64,000 nt of DNA from contig NZ_CP036264.1 of assembly GCF_008035925.1 (NCBI RefSeq), positions 8,036,343-8,100,342 on the forward strand. Reading direction: 5' to 3'. Origin of the DNA: Stieleria maiorica. Lineage in GTDB: Bacteria > Planctomycetota > Planctomycetia > Pirellulales > Pirellulaceae. The notes beneath the pieces were generated by a model. It was not told the origin of the DNA, did no database searches, and was given only the letters and a program-made list of their open reading frames with translations. Below are positions 28,703-36,384 of this stretch, in pieces. Each line of letters starts with the position of its first letter. The stretch's first letter is position 1. The position numbers and the translations under genes are program-made.

Positions 28703-29524
28703 CTATTCCGGGCGCGGCTGATTGCTCCAGTGGCCGCTGGGGTCCGTTCCCCGGACATGCACGCCTTTTTCGTTCCAGCCCAAGGCGGCATGAACGTCGG
28801 CGCTGCAGTAACGCAGCGTCAATCCGCAGCGTCGCCGGTCGGAGTCGTTGGCATCGCTGCCGTGCAGCAGCAAATCGGCGTGAATCGACGCCTGGCCTGC
28901 CTTCAGCGGGTCATAGACCAAGTCGCCGTATTGCTCCGGATCATCGATCGTCTGGTTCAACACGTTGTGCTCGGTCGAATCGCTGGGGCGATATGTCATG
29001 TGGCCTTTGGTGTGGGACCCGGCGACGAATTTCATACACGCGTTTTCTTGGTCGGCATCGTCAATGGCCAACCAAACGGTGACCGCCTTGCTTGGTGACA
29101 ACGGCCAATAGCTGGCGTCTTGGTGCCAGGCGACCGACTTTCCATCGCCGGGCATCTTGCAAAAAAAGTGCGATCCCCATCCGATCACGTTTTCGCCAAA
29201 CAGATCGGCGACCGGATCGACAATCCGCGGGTCTTTCAAAATGTCATAAACGGGGCCGTATTTCAGATGGGCCGAACTGATCGAATAACTGTCACCGCCG
29301 CTGGCAGTCACCTTGCTCAGCAGATCGTCAAAGTAGTCGCGAATCTGGGCGATCTCGTCACCGGAAAAGATCTCCAACGGGGCGATGTAACCCCGCTCGT
29401 TGAAGTGGTCGATCTGCTGGCGCGAAAGGATCTTGGGATCCGCGACACCGGCCGGATGGAACCGAAGATCACGCTCCAGGTTTTCCAGTTCGTCATCGGT
29501 CGGAATGATTTTAAAATCTTTCAT
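28703..29524 (-). CDS. phytanoyl-CoA dioxygenase (PhyH) family protein
   Basis: A 273-aa Fe(II)/2-oxoglutarate-dependent oxygenase of the PhyH family. The facial triad is readable: His134 and Asp136 in VAWHQDASYW, and the distal His221 in DLLLHGSDANDSDRRRCGL. Arg230 or Arg231 is placed to bind 2-oxoglutarate. The region HFNERGYIAPLEIFSGDEIA is the usual N-terminal family segment. No signal peptide is seen, so it is likely cytoplasmic. Planctomycetes have many paralogues and the substrate cannot be read from sequence. It is co-oriented with, and 40 bp downstream of, the HerA-like gene, but no shared function is evident. Confidence 0.93.
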   Translation of the reverse strand: MKDFKIIPTDDELENLERDLRFHPAGVADPKILSRQQIDHFNERGYIAPLEIFSGDEIAQIRDYFDDLLSKVTASGGDSYSISSAHLKYGPVYDILKDPRIVDPVADLFGENVIGWGSHFFCKMPGDGKSVAWHQDASYWPLSPSKAVTVWLAIDDADQENACMKFVAGSHTKGHMTYRPSDSTEHNVLNQTIDDPEQYGDLVYDPLKAGQASIHADLLLHGSDANDSDRRRCGLTLRYCSADVHAALGWNEKGVHVRGTDPSGHWSNQPRPE

Positions 29525-29564
29525 GGTCGTGGGTTGGTTGGGAGAGGGGAATGGTTGTCAGCGT

Positions 29565-31985
29565 TCATTCAAACAGCGGCGTCGCGATGCCTGTCGAATC
29601 GACTTGCCAGGGCGTCCACAGGATAAACACGTCCTGCGTTTTCAGATCGCTTTTGCGGGGCGGGACCGGGGTGGTTTTCAATTCAATCTTGTCGATGTCA
29701 CACGCTTTGGCAAGCTGTTCGATTTCCTGTTCCAATTCGTCTTCCAATTCCTTGATGTCGCCGTGCAGGGCTTGCAGTGCCTGTTCGGCGCGGCGAACGT
29801 CATCGGCTTGCTGCGACGCGCGGCCCACGCCTCGTGCGGCGGTCATCACGCCGCCGCGACGTCCGCCCATAAACGCGCCCAGAATCGAATTGCCGACCGA
29901 CAGAATCGATGACCATTTCGCCTGGCCGTATTGCGACTCTTCGCGGGCGACGCGGTCTTCGGCGGTGCGAATCTTTTTCTCGACGGATCGAATCTTGGAG
30001 GCATATTTCTCGCGGAGCTTCTCGGTTTCCAAGTCCCGCTGTTCACGCAACCGTTGTTGGAAATAGCGTCTGGCTTCCTCCGGGGTGTTGACGCCCGGCG
30101 CGTAGCCACTGATTCCGGGACACTTGTAAAGCGTCGTGCTCTCGTTTCGGTACAAATAGTCCTTCAGCTTTGACTTGAATGACCGGTACGGCGACTTACC
30201 ACGCAGCGCGTCGGGCAGATCACTGAACTGAAACCCTTCCTCGGGTGCGCTTAGAAACTCGGACTGCGGTGACAGGGGTTCGCTGCTTTCCCACAGGTCG
30301 TCCGGGACGCCACCGCCGCAGCGGATCATCCGCACGGAGTCGACCCAACGATCCAAGTCGGCGCTGGCGCGGATGTAATGCAGCGACGCCTTACCGCCCA
30401 GCGCCGGACGATACACCGCCTTGCAGCCCGATGGGAGCGGTTGAGATCGATCCAAGAATCGTTCTTCGATTCCGGCGGGGAGGACCGGGCGCTGGGGGGC
30501 TTGCGGTTCCTGGCTGATCGATTCGCTGTGTTGTTGGCGGCGTTTTTCGGCGGCCGCCTTTCGCTCGGCCATCAGATCGGTGATCTGTCGCCTGGCCAGC
30601 GGACCGGCCAAAAACGACATCGCCCACCGGGTTTGAAAGGTCACCGGGGCGTCTTCGTGAACGTTGTTCATCAAGAAGACCCGGTTGCCCAAGCCGGCGA
30701 GAATCTGTTCCATTCGGTTGCGATCAAACGGTTGGCCGGATTGCCCGGCGGCGCCTTCAAGCCCTTCCAAAACGCGGGCCTTGTCACGTTCGGTTTGAAG
30801 TCGTCCCAAGAACCAGGTGCCGATGTTGGACAGACCTTTGTAATCCAGATCGACGGGATTCTGTGTCGCCAACGCGACGCCCAAGCCGAAGGCCCGGGCC
30901 TGTTTCAACAAGGTCAACATCGGCGGCTTGCTGGGCGGGTTGGCGACCGGCGGAAAATAGCCGGCGACTTCATCCATGTAAAAGATCGCTCGCAGTGCGC
31001 TGGTGCCGGTCTGTCGTCGCATCCAGGCGACCAATTCATTCAACACGATGGTGACGAAGAACATTCGTTCGGTATCACTCAAATGCGCGATCGAGAGAAT
31101 CGACAACCGCGGTTTACCATCGCTGGTATAAAGCAACTTGTCGATCGACAGCCCCTCGCCTTCCAGCCACGACGCAAACGCCGGTGACGCCAGCAGGTTG
31201 TTCAACCGCATCGCAAGCTTCGTCCGCGATTCGGCAGGCATAAAGGAGTCCAGGTCCAGCACGCCGATGCGTGTGATCGGCGGAGATTGAATCAGGCGGA
31301 TCAAATCGGGTAGCGGAACGTTCCGGCCCTCGCGCCACTGATGAGTCAAGATCGACGATAGCAGGATGTGTTCCGGCGACGTCAGCGGGTCGGCATCGAG
31401 GTCCATCAGGGTCAACAATCCCGAGACCGCGCCGGTGACTTTCTCGCCGATCGCCTCGACGTCGTCCAACGCATCGGTCGGCGGCGCGTCGAAACTTTTC
31501 AGCACGGTCAATGGCAGACCGATGTTGCTGCCCGGTGTGTAGATCGCCACATCGACCGCATCCTTGAATCTTTGTATCCGCTGGGGTGATTGCCCCCAGG
31601 ACTCCAACCCCTCGCGCCACCGCTGGGCCGTTTCGTCCGCAAACTCATCCAGCGACATCCCTTTGCGTGTCGCGTCGCTCTGTTGCAACCACGGCCGGAA
31701 ATCATTCGCTTTCAGTTCGGGGAACGACAGCGACAGATTCGCCAAGTCGCCTTTGGGGTCGATGCAGATCGCAGGCACTCCGTCCAGGGCGGCTTCTTCC
31801 AGCAAGGAAAGGCAAAGCCCCGTTTTTCCACTGCCGGTCATCCCCACACACATCGCGTGCGTGCACAGGTCTTTGGAATCGTACATCAACAGCTGGTCCA
31901 GTCGCTGCTGTGACGAAAGATCGTACTGGCGACCGAGGTAGAATGAGGCCAGCTTTTCGAACTGGTTCGGGTCGGGAACAACCAT
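29565..31985 (-). CDS. HerA-like (DUF87-type) ATPase
   Basis: An 806-aa P-loop ATPase of the HerA/FtsK superfamily. Walker A is GMTGSGKT (48-55). The following segment ICIDPKGDLANLSLSFPELK is typical of DUF87 proteins. The Walker B region is AIFYMDEVAGYFPP (about 328-341), and the sensor region LATQNPVDLDYKGLSNIGTW follows. The C-terminal third has a long coiled coil (about 640-690 and 725-775) around a small hydrophobic patch, SILSVGNSILGAFMGG. No NurA-like nuclease is adjacent, so a classical HerA-NurA end-resection pair is not supported. It may be a DNA translocase or membrane-linked ATPase. I start at ATG 31985, because the 21-residue upstream extension shows no family similarity. Confidence 0.88.
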   Translation of the reverse strand: MVVPDPNQFEKLASFYLGRQYDLSSQQRLDQLLMYDSKDLCTHAMCVGMTGSGKTGLCLSLLEEAALDGVPAICIDPKGDLANLSLSFPELKANDFRPWLQQSDATRKGMSLDEFADETAQRWREGLESWGQSPQRIQRFKDAVDVAIYTPGSNIGLPLTVLKSFDAPPTDALDDVEAIGEKVTGAVSGLLTLMDLDADPLTSPEHILLSSILTHQWREGRNVPLPDLIRLIQSPPITRIGVLDLDSFMPAESRTKLAMRLNNLLASPAFASWLEGEGLSIDKLLYTSDGKPRLSILSIAHLSDTERMFFVTIVLNELVAWMRRQTGTSALRAIFYMDEVAGYFPPVANPPSKPPMLTLLKQARAFGLGVALATQNPVDLDYKGLSNIGTWFLGRLQTERDKARVLEGLEGAAGQSGQPFDRNRMEQILAGLGNRVFLMNNVHEDAPVTFQTRWAMSFLAGPLARRQITDLMAERKAAAEKRRQQHSESISQEPQAPQRPVLPAGIEERFLDRSQPLPSGCKAVYRPALGGKASLHYIRASADLDRWVDSVRMIRCGGGVPDDLWESSEPLSPQSEFLSAPEEGFQFSDLPDALRGKSPYRSFKSKLKDYLYRNESTTLYKCPGISGYAPGVNTPEEARRYFQQRLREQRDLETEKLREKYASKIRSVEKKIRTAEDRVAREESQYGQAKWSSILSVGNSILGAFMGGRRGGVMTAARGVGRASQQADDVRRAEQALQALHGDIKELEDELEQEIEQLAKACDIDKIELKTTPVPPRKSDLKTQDVFILWTPWQVDSTGIATPLFE

Positions 31986-32278
31986 GAAGCAGACGGGGTG
32001 GACGAGGGGGAGACAAGGGAAACGCCGATGCGGTGACTGATGAATCAAAGTTTAGCGAGTGCGGCGTTCCAATTCGATGTTCGGGTTCATGGGGGGGCGC
32101 GAAAAGGGGTCAGGTACCAAAAACCAAATGGCCCGCAGGGTGCTTCGCATTTTTGGTACCTGACCCCTTTTCGCTTCGCTGTCCTAAAATCCAAGTGGAA
32201 CAAAGCACGCGTCTTTCCCTGACGATGGCAGCAAGACGGCGGTGCGTTATGATTCTCGCGTCTTGTTCTGTTTCACCC
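31986..32278. other. divergent intergenic region with perfect 25-bp palindrome
   Basis: A 293-bp region between the HerA-like gene and the purine nucleoside phosphorylase operon. Its main structure is the perfect inverted repeat at 32099-32174. The operon promoter probably lies between about 32175 and 32278. Confidence 0.6.
32099..32174. repeat. perfect 25-bp inverted repeat (gaaaaggggtcaggtacc)
   Basis: The arms at 32099-32123 and 32150-32174 are perfect reverse complements over 25 bp and enclose a 26-nt loop. The core aaaaggggtcaggtacc resembles palindromes I associate with REP-associated (IS200-like) transposases, though none is encoded here. A related arm, gcgaaaagggggcaggta, forms the outer stem of the element at 36188-36347. 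Confidence 0.93.
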
Positions 32279-33142
32279 ATGAACTCTCCCCCAGCCATCG
32301 AAATGCTTGATCTGTACGAAAAAATCGAAGACGCCGCCGCGGCCATTCAAAACGCCTTCGCGGAAACGCCGAAAGTAGCGATCGTCCTGGGCACGGGACT
32401 GGGTGGACTGGTCGATCAAATCGATGTCAAGGCAGCGATCGAGTACGGCGAGATCCCGCATTTCCCCACCTCCACGGCGACCAGCCACCGCGGGCGGCTG
32501 GTCTGTGGATACTTGGGCGGCGTACCCGTGATCGCGATGGAAGGGCGTTTTCACATGTACGAAGGTTATTCGCTCAAACAAATCACGCTGCCGATTCGTG
32601 TCTTCAAACGGCTCGGCGCCGAGTTGTTGATCGTCAGCAACGCCTGTGGAGGATTGAACCCCTATTACCAATCCGGCGACATCATGGTGATCGACGACCA
32701 GATCAACTTGATGGGCGACAATCCGCTGATCGGAATCAATGACGATCGCTTGGGGCCTCGGTTTCCGGACATGTGCGAACCCTATGACCAGCAATGGATC
32801 GACCGCACGCTTGAGTTGGCCCGCCGCGAAGATATCGGCATCCACCGCGGTGTGTTCGTTGCGGTCGCGGGGCCGAATCTGGAAACGCGGGCCGAGTATC
32901 GTTTCCTGCGGACGATCGGTGCCGATGTCGTCGGGATGAGCACAGTTCCCGAAACGATCGTGGCGGTACATTGCGGGTTGAAGACGATCGGGTTGAGTGT
33001 GATCACGGACATGTGTCTGCCCGATTCGCTGAAACCGGCCAATGTCGAAGAGATCATCGCGACGGCGAATTCCGCCGCACCCCAACTGCTGAAGTTGGTG
33101 ACGGGAATCGTCGCCCAGGCCGGGCAAGTGCGGATCGCATGA
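32279..33142 (+). CDS. purine nucleoside phosphorylase, first of two (Asp at the Asn243 position)
   Basis: A 287-aa trimeric-type PNP that cleaves purine nucleosides with phosphate to base and ribose-1-phosphate. Signatures are VLGTGLGGL (phosphate loop), the HRGRLVCGYL phosphate-binding segment, GRFHMYEGYSLKQITLPIRV, SNACGGLNP, VAGPNLETRAEYR (Glu matching human Glu201) and VGMSTVPETIVA. The next motif reads LSVITDMC, whereas human PNP has FSLITN. The base-recognising Asn243 is therefore Asp here, as in methylthioadenosine phosphorylases, suggesting 6-aminopurine use. I start at ATG 32279; ATG 32303 is possible. The stop overlaps the next PNP gene by ATGA, so the two are translationally coupled. 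Confidence 0.92.
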   Translation: MNSPPAIEMLDLYEKIEDAAAAIQNAFAETPKVAIVLGTGLGGLVDQIDVKAAIEYGEIPHFPTSTATSHRGRLVCGYLGGVPVIAMEGRFHMYEGYSLKQITLPIRVFKRLGAELLIVSNACGGLNPYYQSGDIMVIDDQINLMGDNPLIGINDDRLGPRFPDMCEPYDQQWIDRTLELARREDIGIHRGVFVAVAGPNLETRAEYRFLRTIGADVVGMSTVPETIVAVHCGLKTIGLSVITDMCLPDSLKPANVEEIIATANSAAPQLLKLVTGIVAQAGQVRIA

Positions 33143-34032
33143 GCGACATTTGGGACGATCCATCACCGCCGATCGACGCTTCGCTGTCGGTCGCAGTCGC
33201 GGCGATCAAGGACCGGATCGCGACGACTTGGGAATTCGACGGCGACGGTGACGGATCGACGATCACCGCAGTTGTCCTCGGCAGCGGTCTCGGTTCGCTG
33301 GCCGACAAGATCGAATCGGCCGTCATGGTACCGTTCGGCGAGATTCCCGGGTTCGTGAGATCGACCGCCAGCGGCCATCGCGGACAGCTCGTCTTCGGCA
33401 CGCTCGGCGGCCGGCCGCTGGTCGCGATGGCTGGTCGATTGCATCGCTATGAAGGTTGGACGCACGAGCAGGTGACGTTTCCGATCCGCGTGCTGCATGC
33501 GATCGGGGCAACGCGATTGATCGCCAGCAATGCAGCCGGGGGTGTCCATCCGCTGCTGTCCGTGGGGGACATTGTCGTCCTGAGCGACCAAATCGACTGG
33601 CTGCATCGGCGCCGGCAGTGGGCTCGACCGAGTCAAAGCGACGCCGATTCGCCCGGCTTTCCGGTCGGCCGGCGCGGACAGATTTACGACCCCGACCTGG
33701 CTGCGGTAGCGCTGTCCGCAGCCCGGGAGGGTGGATTCCATGCCGTCCTGGGCACCTACCTGGCAACTCTGGGGCCGACGTATGAAACCCGGGCCGAATA
33801 CCGAATGATGCGACGCATCGGAGCCGATGTGGTGGGAATGAGCACCGCTGGGGAGGCTTTAACGGCCGCGAATCTTGGCATGTCCGTGCTCGCTTTGTCG
33901 GTTGTCAGCAATGTGGCGGACCCGGATCGTGCGAATGTGGCCGATCACGCAGAAGTGCTAGAGGCAGGGGGCGCTGCTGCGGCTAAACTAGAGGGGATCG
34001 TTCGTCGGGTCATTTCCGGTCCAAACGCTTGA
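33139..34032 (+). CDS. purine nucleoside phosphorylase, second of two (canonical Asn)
   Basis: A 297-aa PNP paralogue. It has VLGSGLGSLADKI, the phosphate-binding GHRGQLVFGTLGGRPLVAMA, GRLHRYEGWTHEQVTFPIRV, SNAAGGVHPLL, TLGPTYETRAEYRMMRRIGA, VGMSTAGEAL and LALSVVSNVADPD. This copy keeps Asn at the position of human Asn243 and the Glu201 equivalent, so it should prefer 6-oxopurine nucleosides such as inosine and guanosine. An acidic segment DGDGDGS lies near the N-terminus. The ATG at 33139 overlaps the TGA of the first PNP by 4 bp. The next gene begins 12 bp after its stop. The two copies are too divergent for a recent duplication. Confidence 0.93.
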   Translation: MSDIWDDPSPPIDASLSVAVAAIKDRIATTWEFDGDGDGSTITAVVLGSGLGSLADKIESAVMVPFGEIPGFVRSTASGHRGQLVFGTLGGRPLVAMAGRLHRYEGWTHEQVTFPIRVLHAIGATRLIASNAAGGVHPLLSVGDIVVLSDQIDWLHRRRQWARPSQSDADSPGFPVGRRGQIYDPDLAAVALSAAREGGFHAVLGTYLATLGPTYETRAEYRMMRRIGADVVGMSTAGEALTAANLGMSVLALSVVSNVADPDRANVADHAEVLEAGGAAAAKLEGIVRRVISGPNA

Positions 34033-34044
34033 TTATTCGTTTCG

Positions 34045-35028
34045 ATGCCGCACGTTCCCAAACCATCGCAGCCGGCCAAGCCGGCCAAGCCGCCAACCCC
34101 GCCGCAACACACGGCGGCAGGTGAATCGGCTCGAACCGTCGCCCCGGGAGCCGATTCGCGGGGTTCGGATTCACCGCGTGGTGAGACGGTTTCGCGTGAG
34201 GCACTCCCTAGCGAAGCCCTGCCCGACGATGCGCCGCAGGTCGATTCGGCGCATGATTCGACCCACGATTCGATGGCGGCGTTCGACCAAGAGTCAGTCG
34301 ATACGGCCAGTCTGCCAGACGTCGAGCATGAGTTTTCGATGCAGGAGCTGTTCGACGCAGAGCTCCGTCAGGCGATTCGTGCGGTACCCGTGCAAGCCGA
34401 TGAAGAGAAACTGCCGCGGGTCGAGGTTTTAGGAGCCGAAGGCCAGCACGCTGCGCTGATGCGGATCGACCACCCGGTCAAGCTGCGGGTTCGCGGCACC
34501 TTGGGAGATTACGCATTTGCCTACAACGCCCAGACCGTCATTAAGGTCTTCGGCAACGTCGGACACGGCGTCGCCGAGGGGATGTGCAGCGGATCGGTCC
34601 GAATCCGCGGTCATGCCGGCCACGGTGCCGGAACGGCGATGACCGGCGGGACGTTGGGGATTTATGGTTCGGCCGGAGATCGAGCCGGCGGCGCGATGCG
34701 TGGGGGCGGTCTGTTCGTGCGTGGCAACGTCGGCGACGATGTCGGACTCGGTGCCCTGGCGGGAACGATCGTGATCGGCGGCGACGCGGGAAAGAACTTG
34801 GGCAATCCGCTCAGCAACGTTGCGGTGTTCATTCGCGGAAAAGCGGCCAGCTTGACGCCCGGTGTCACCGAAGCACCGCTGCGGAAAAAACAGGAGGTCC
34901 AGCTGGGGTTGTTGCTGATCAGTGCAGGGATCCGAGGCGACGCGACCGACTTTCGTCGGGTCGTGCCGATCGCGAAACTGGCGGCGGAAAACGCCGCGCG
35001 CGGCGAAGTGGTTCCCAATTGGCGGTAG
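34045..35028 (+). CDS. GXGXG-domain protein (GltB C-terminal-like)
   Basis: A 327-aa protein. The first 125 or so residues are Pro/Ala/Asp/Ser-rich and look disordered. From about 140 to 280 there is a right-handed beta-helix of GXGXG repeats (VKVRG-type turns such as VFGNVGHGVAEGMCSGSVRI, GHAGHGAGTAMTGGTLGIYG, GSAGDRAGGAMRGGGLFVRG, GNVGDDVGLGALAGTIVIGG). This is the domain at the C-terminus of glutamate synthase large subunits and in FwdC/FhcC. Here it stands alone, with no glutaminase or catalytic part attached. It begins 12 bp after the second PNP and ends 18 bp before the next gene, so it belongs to the operon. Function is unknown; a structural or channel role with the next gene product is plausible. 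Confidence 0.82.
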   Translation: MPHVPKPSQPAKPAKPPTPPQHTAAGESARTVAPGADSRGSDSPRGETVSREALPSEALPDDAPQVDSAHDSTHDSMAAFDQESVDTASLPDVEHEFSMQELFDAELRQAIRAVPVQADEEKLPRVEVLGAEGQHAALMRIDHPVKLRVRGTLGDYAFAYNAQTVIKVFGNVGHGVAEGMCSGSVRIRGHAGHGAGTAMTGGTLGIYGSAGDRAGGAMRGGGLFVRGNVGDDVGLGALAGTIVIGGDAGKNLGNPLSNVAVFIRGKAASLTPGVTEAPLRKKQEVQLGLLLISAGIRGDATDFRRVVPIAKLAAENAARGEVVPNWR

Positions 35029-35046
35029 CATCAAAAAGGATTCTGT

Positions 35047-36150
35047 GTGACTTCCGATCGACTCGATTCGCTGCACTTGTTGCCCCCGCACGCCACGTCC
35101 GTTTGGGCGACCCATCCGATGTTTCCGGTGGCCAAAACGGTCGCGCGAAGCGATGGGGCATCGGTCCGGTTCGAATTGCCATTGTTTTGGTACGAACCGC
35201 CTTGGATTCAATTGCCCTTGGAGGTTGCGGGACGCCTGGCCGCTTCGGTCGCCAACCTGGACGTCGTTGTTTCGGCATTGCGGCGTGACGTGGCAGATGA
35301 TGAAGAACCCAGCGAATTGTTTTCGCCGATCCCGGTGGATGAAACCGCGGCCGGCGATGGATCCCAACCGCAGTTCTTGCCGCGGATGACCCCCTATCGC
35401 GCCGAACGCTATGGGTTCTCGCCGGTCGATTTCGACCAAACACGTGTCATTGACGTTCGTTTGGCTGCAACGCGAGACTCCTCGGGACGGCTCGCTTATT
35501 CCCCCGACCAGATGAATCGTTGGGAGAACGCGGGGGAGCATTCACCGATCGGCGGTGGCGGGTATGTCGCCACCGGTGCCTTCCCCACCGACGTCGTATC
35601 GCTCAAGCAAGCGCAAACCAAACTCGAGCAGTTGCGACTGTTGGCGCCCTCGGCCGTTGTTTTCGTGTCGATCGATTGCTACCGATTGGAAGAGGAGATC
35701 GCAGCGGCGCTGATTTCCCAACCCGACGGTTTGATCGTGCGGATGAACCAGCCCGAGATCGAAGGGATTCAACTCGCCGCACTCGTCACCCGGGCGCGGC
35801 AACTGATGAACGAGCATGAATTCGCGGAGAAACCGTTGTGGGTTGTGCCGGGCGAAGTCACCGCGCGCGACGTCGCCAAGCTGATCGCCCTGGGGGCCTC
35901 GGCGGTCGCGATCGATGCCTGGTGCACTCCCTTGATCCGGTTTCTGCTCGAGTCGATGCCGACGTCGCGATACGATCGGTCGGCCTTCAATCAGATCCCT
36001 GCAGTCGCGTCACAACACCTGTGGGACGACATCGACCGTGTCATCGGGCATGTCTCGACCATCATGCCCCAAGGCACGATCGCCCAGCGACTGGGAACGT
36101 ACCACCCTCGCTGGGCCAAAGCGTGTGGAGCTTCATTGCTGAGTCCCTGA
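35047..36150 (+). CDS. protein weakly resembling the FMN barrel of glutamate synthase
   Basis: A 367-aa protein that I cannot assign firmly. The C-terminal half looks like the end of a TIM barrel: AVVFVSIDCYRLEEEIAAAL, QPDGLIVRMNQPEIEG and VVPGEVTARDVAKLIALGAS followed by AVAIDAWC. This order recalls the phosphate/flavin-binding end of archaeal-type GltB (GGI-tgrDVaKalaLGA). The usual FMN-synthase stretches, such as GRFGV and KPGEGG, and a Cys-rich Fe-S cluster are missing. It sits next to a GXGXG protein, the other piece of GltB, which supports a split and diverged GltB-like module. Start is GTG 35047 with AAGGA 6 nt upstream. It is the last gene of the PNP operon. Confidence 0.6.
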   Translation: MTSDRLDSLHLLPPHATSVWATHPMFPVAKTVARSDGASVRFELPLFWYEPPWIQLPLEVAGRLAASVANLDVVVSALRRDVADDEEPSELFSPIPVDETAAGDGSQPQFLPRMTPYRAERYGFSPVDFDQTRVIDVRLAATRDSSGRLAYSPDQMNRWENAGEHSPIGGGGYVATGAFPTDVVSLKQAQTKLEQLRLLAPSAVVFVSIDCYRLEEEIAAALISQPDGLIVRMNQPEIEGIQLAALVTRARQLMNEHEFAEKPLWVVPGEVTARDVAKLIALGASAVAIDAWCTPLIRFLLESMPTSRYDRSAFNQIPAVASQHLWDDIDRVIGHVSTIMPQGTIAQRLGTYHPRWAKACGASLLSP

Positions 36151-36187
36151 GGCCAGCAGATGACGCAAGACTCGGCTAGACTGAGAA

Positions 36188-36347
36188 GCGAAAAGGGGGC
36201 AGGTAGGAGTGGCACGGGCTTAGTGAGCCGACGGCGCTAGCCGCGGGCCTTGATACGCCTTTTACACGGCGCTAGGGCTCGAGGCTAGCGTCTACGGCTC
36301 AGCGTATCGGCTTAAGCCCGTGCCATTCGTATCTGCCCCCTTTTCGC
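36188..36347. repeat. composite nested palindrome including tgagccgacgg element copy 2
   Basis: The outer arms gcgaaaagggggcaggta (36188-36205) and tatctgcccccttttcgc (36330-36347) pair with one mismatch. Inside them, tggcacgggctta and taagcccgtgcca pair, and inside those sits the tgagccg...cggctca hairpin (36224-36301) shared with 28402-28496. It is a nested composite of two repeat families located just past the end of the PNP operon. It may also terminate transcription. Confidence 0.92.
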
Positions 36348-36384
36348 GAACCTCTCCCGCCGTCTCCAACCCCATGGTCCAGCT

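Noticed and set aside
29565-31985. HerA-NurA DNA end-resection system
   Set aside because: The ATPase is HerA-like, but no NurA nuclease, Mre11 or Rad50 gene is adjacent, so the system is not supported.
32033-32278. 82-residue N-terminal extension of the first PNP
   Set aside because: It would translate the perfect 25-bp palindrome and has no similarity to PNPs; the family start fits ATG 32279.
36188-36347. Simple rho-independent terminator after the PNP operon
   Set aside because: The structure is 160 bp with three nested stems and no T tract, and one part recurs elsewhere, so it is better described as a repeat element.
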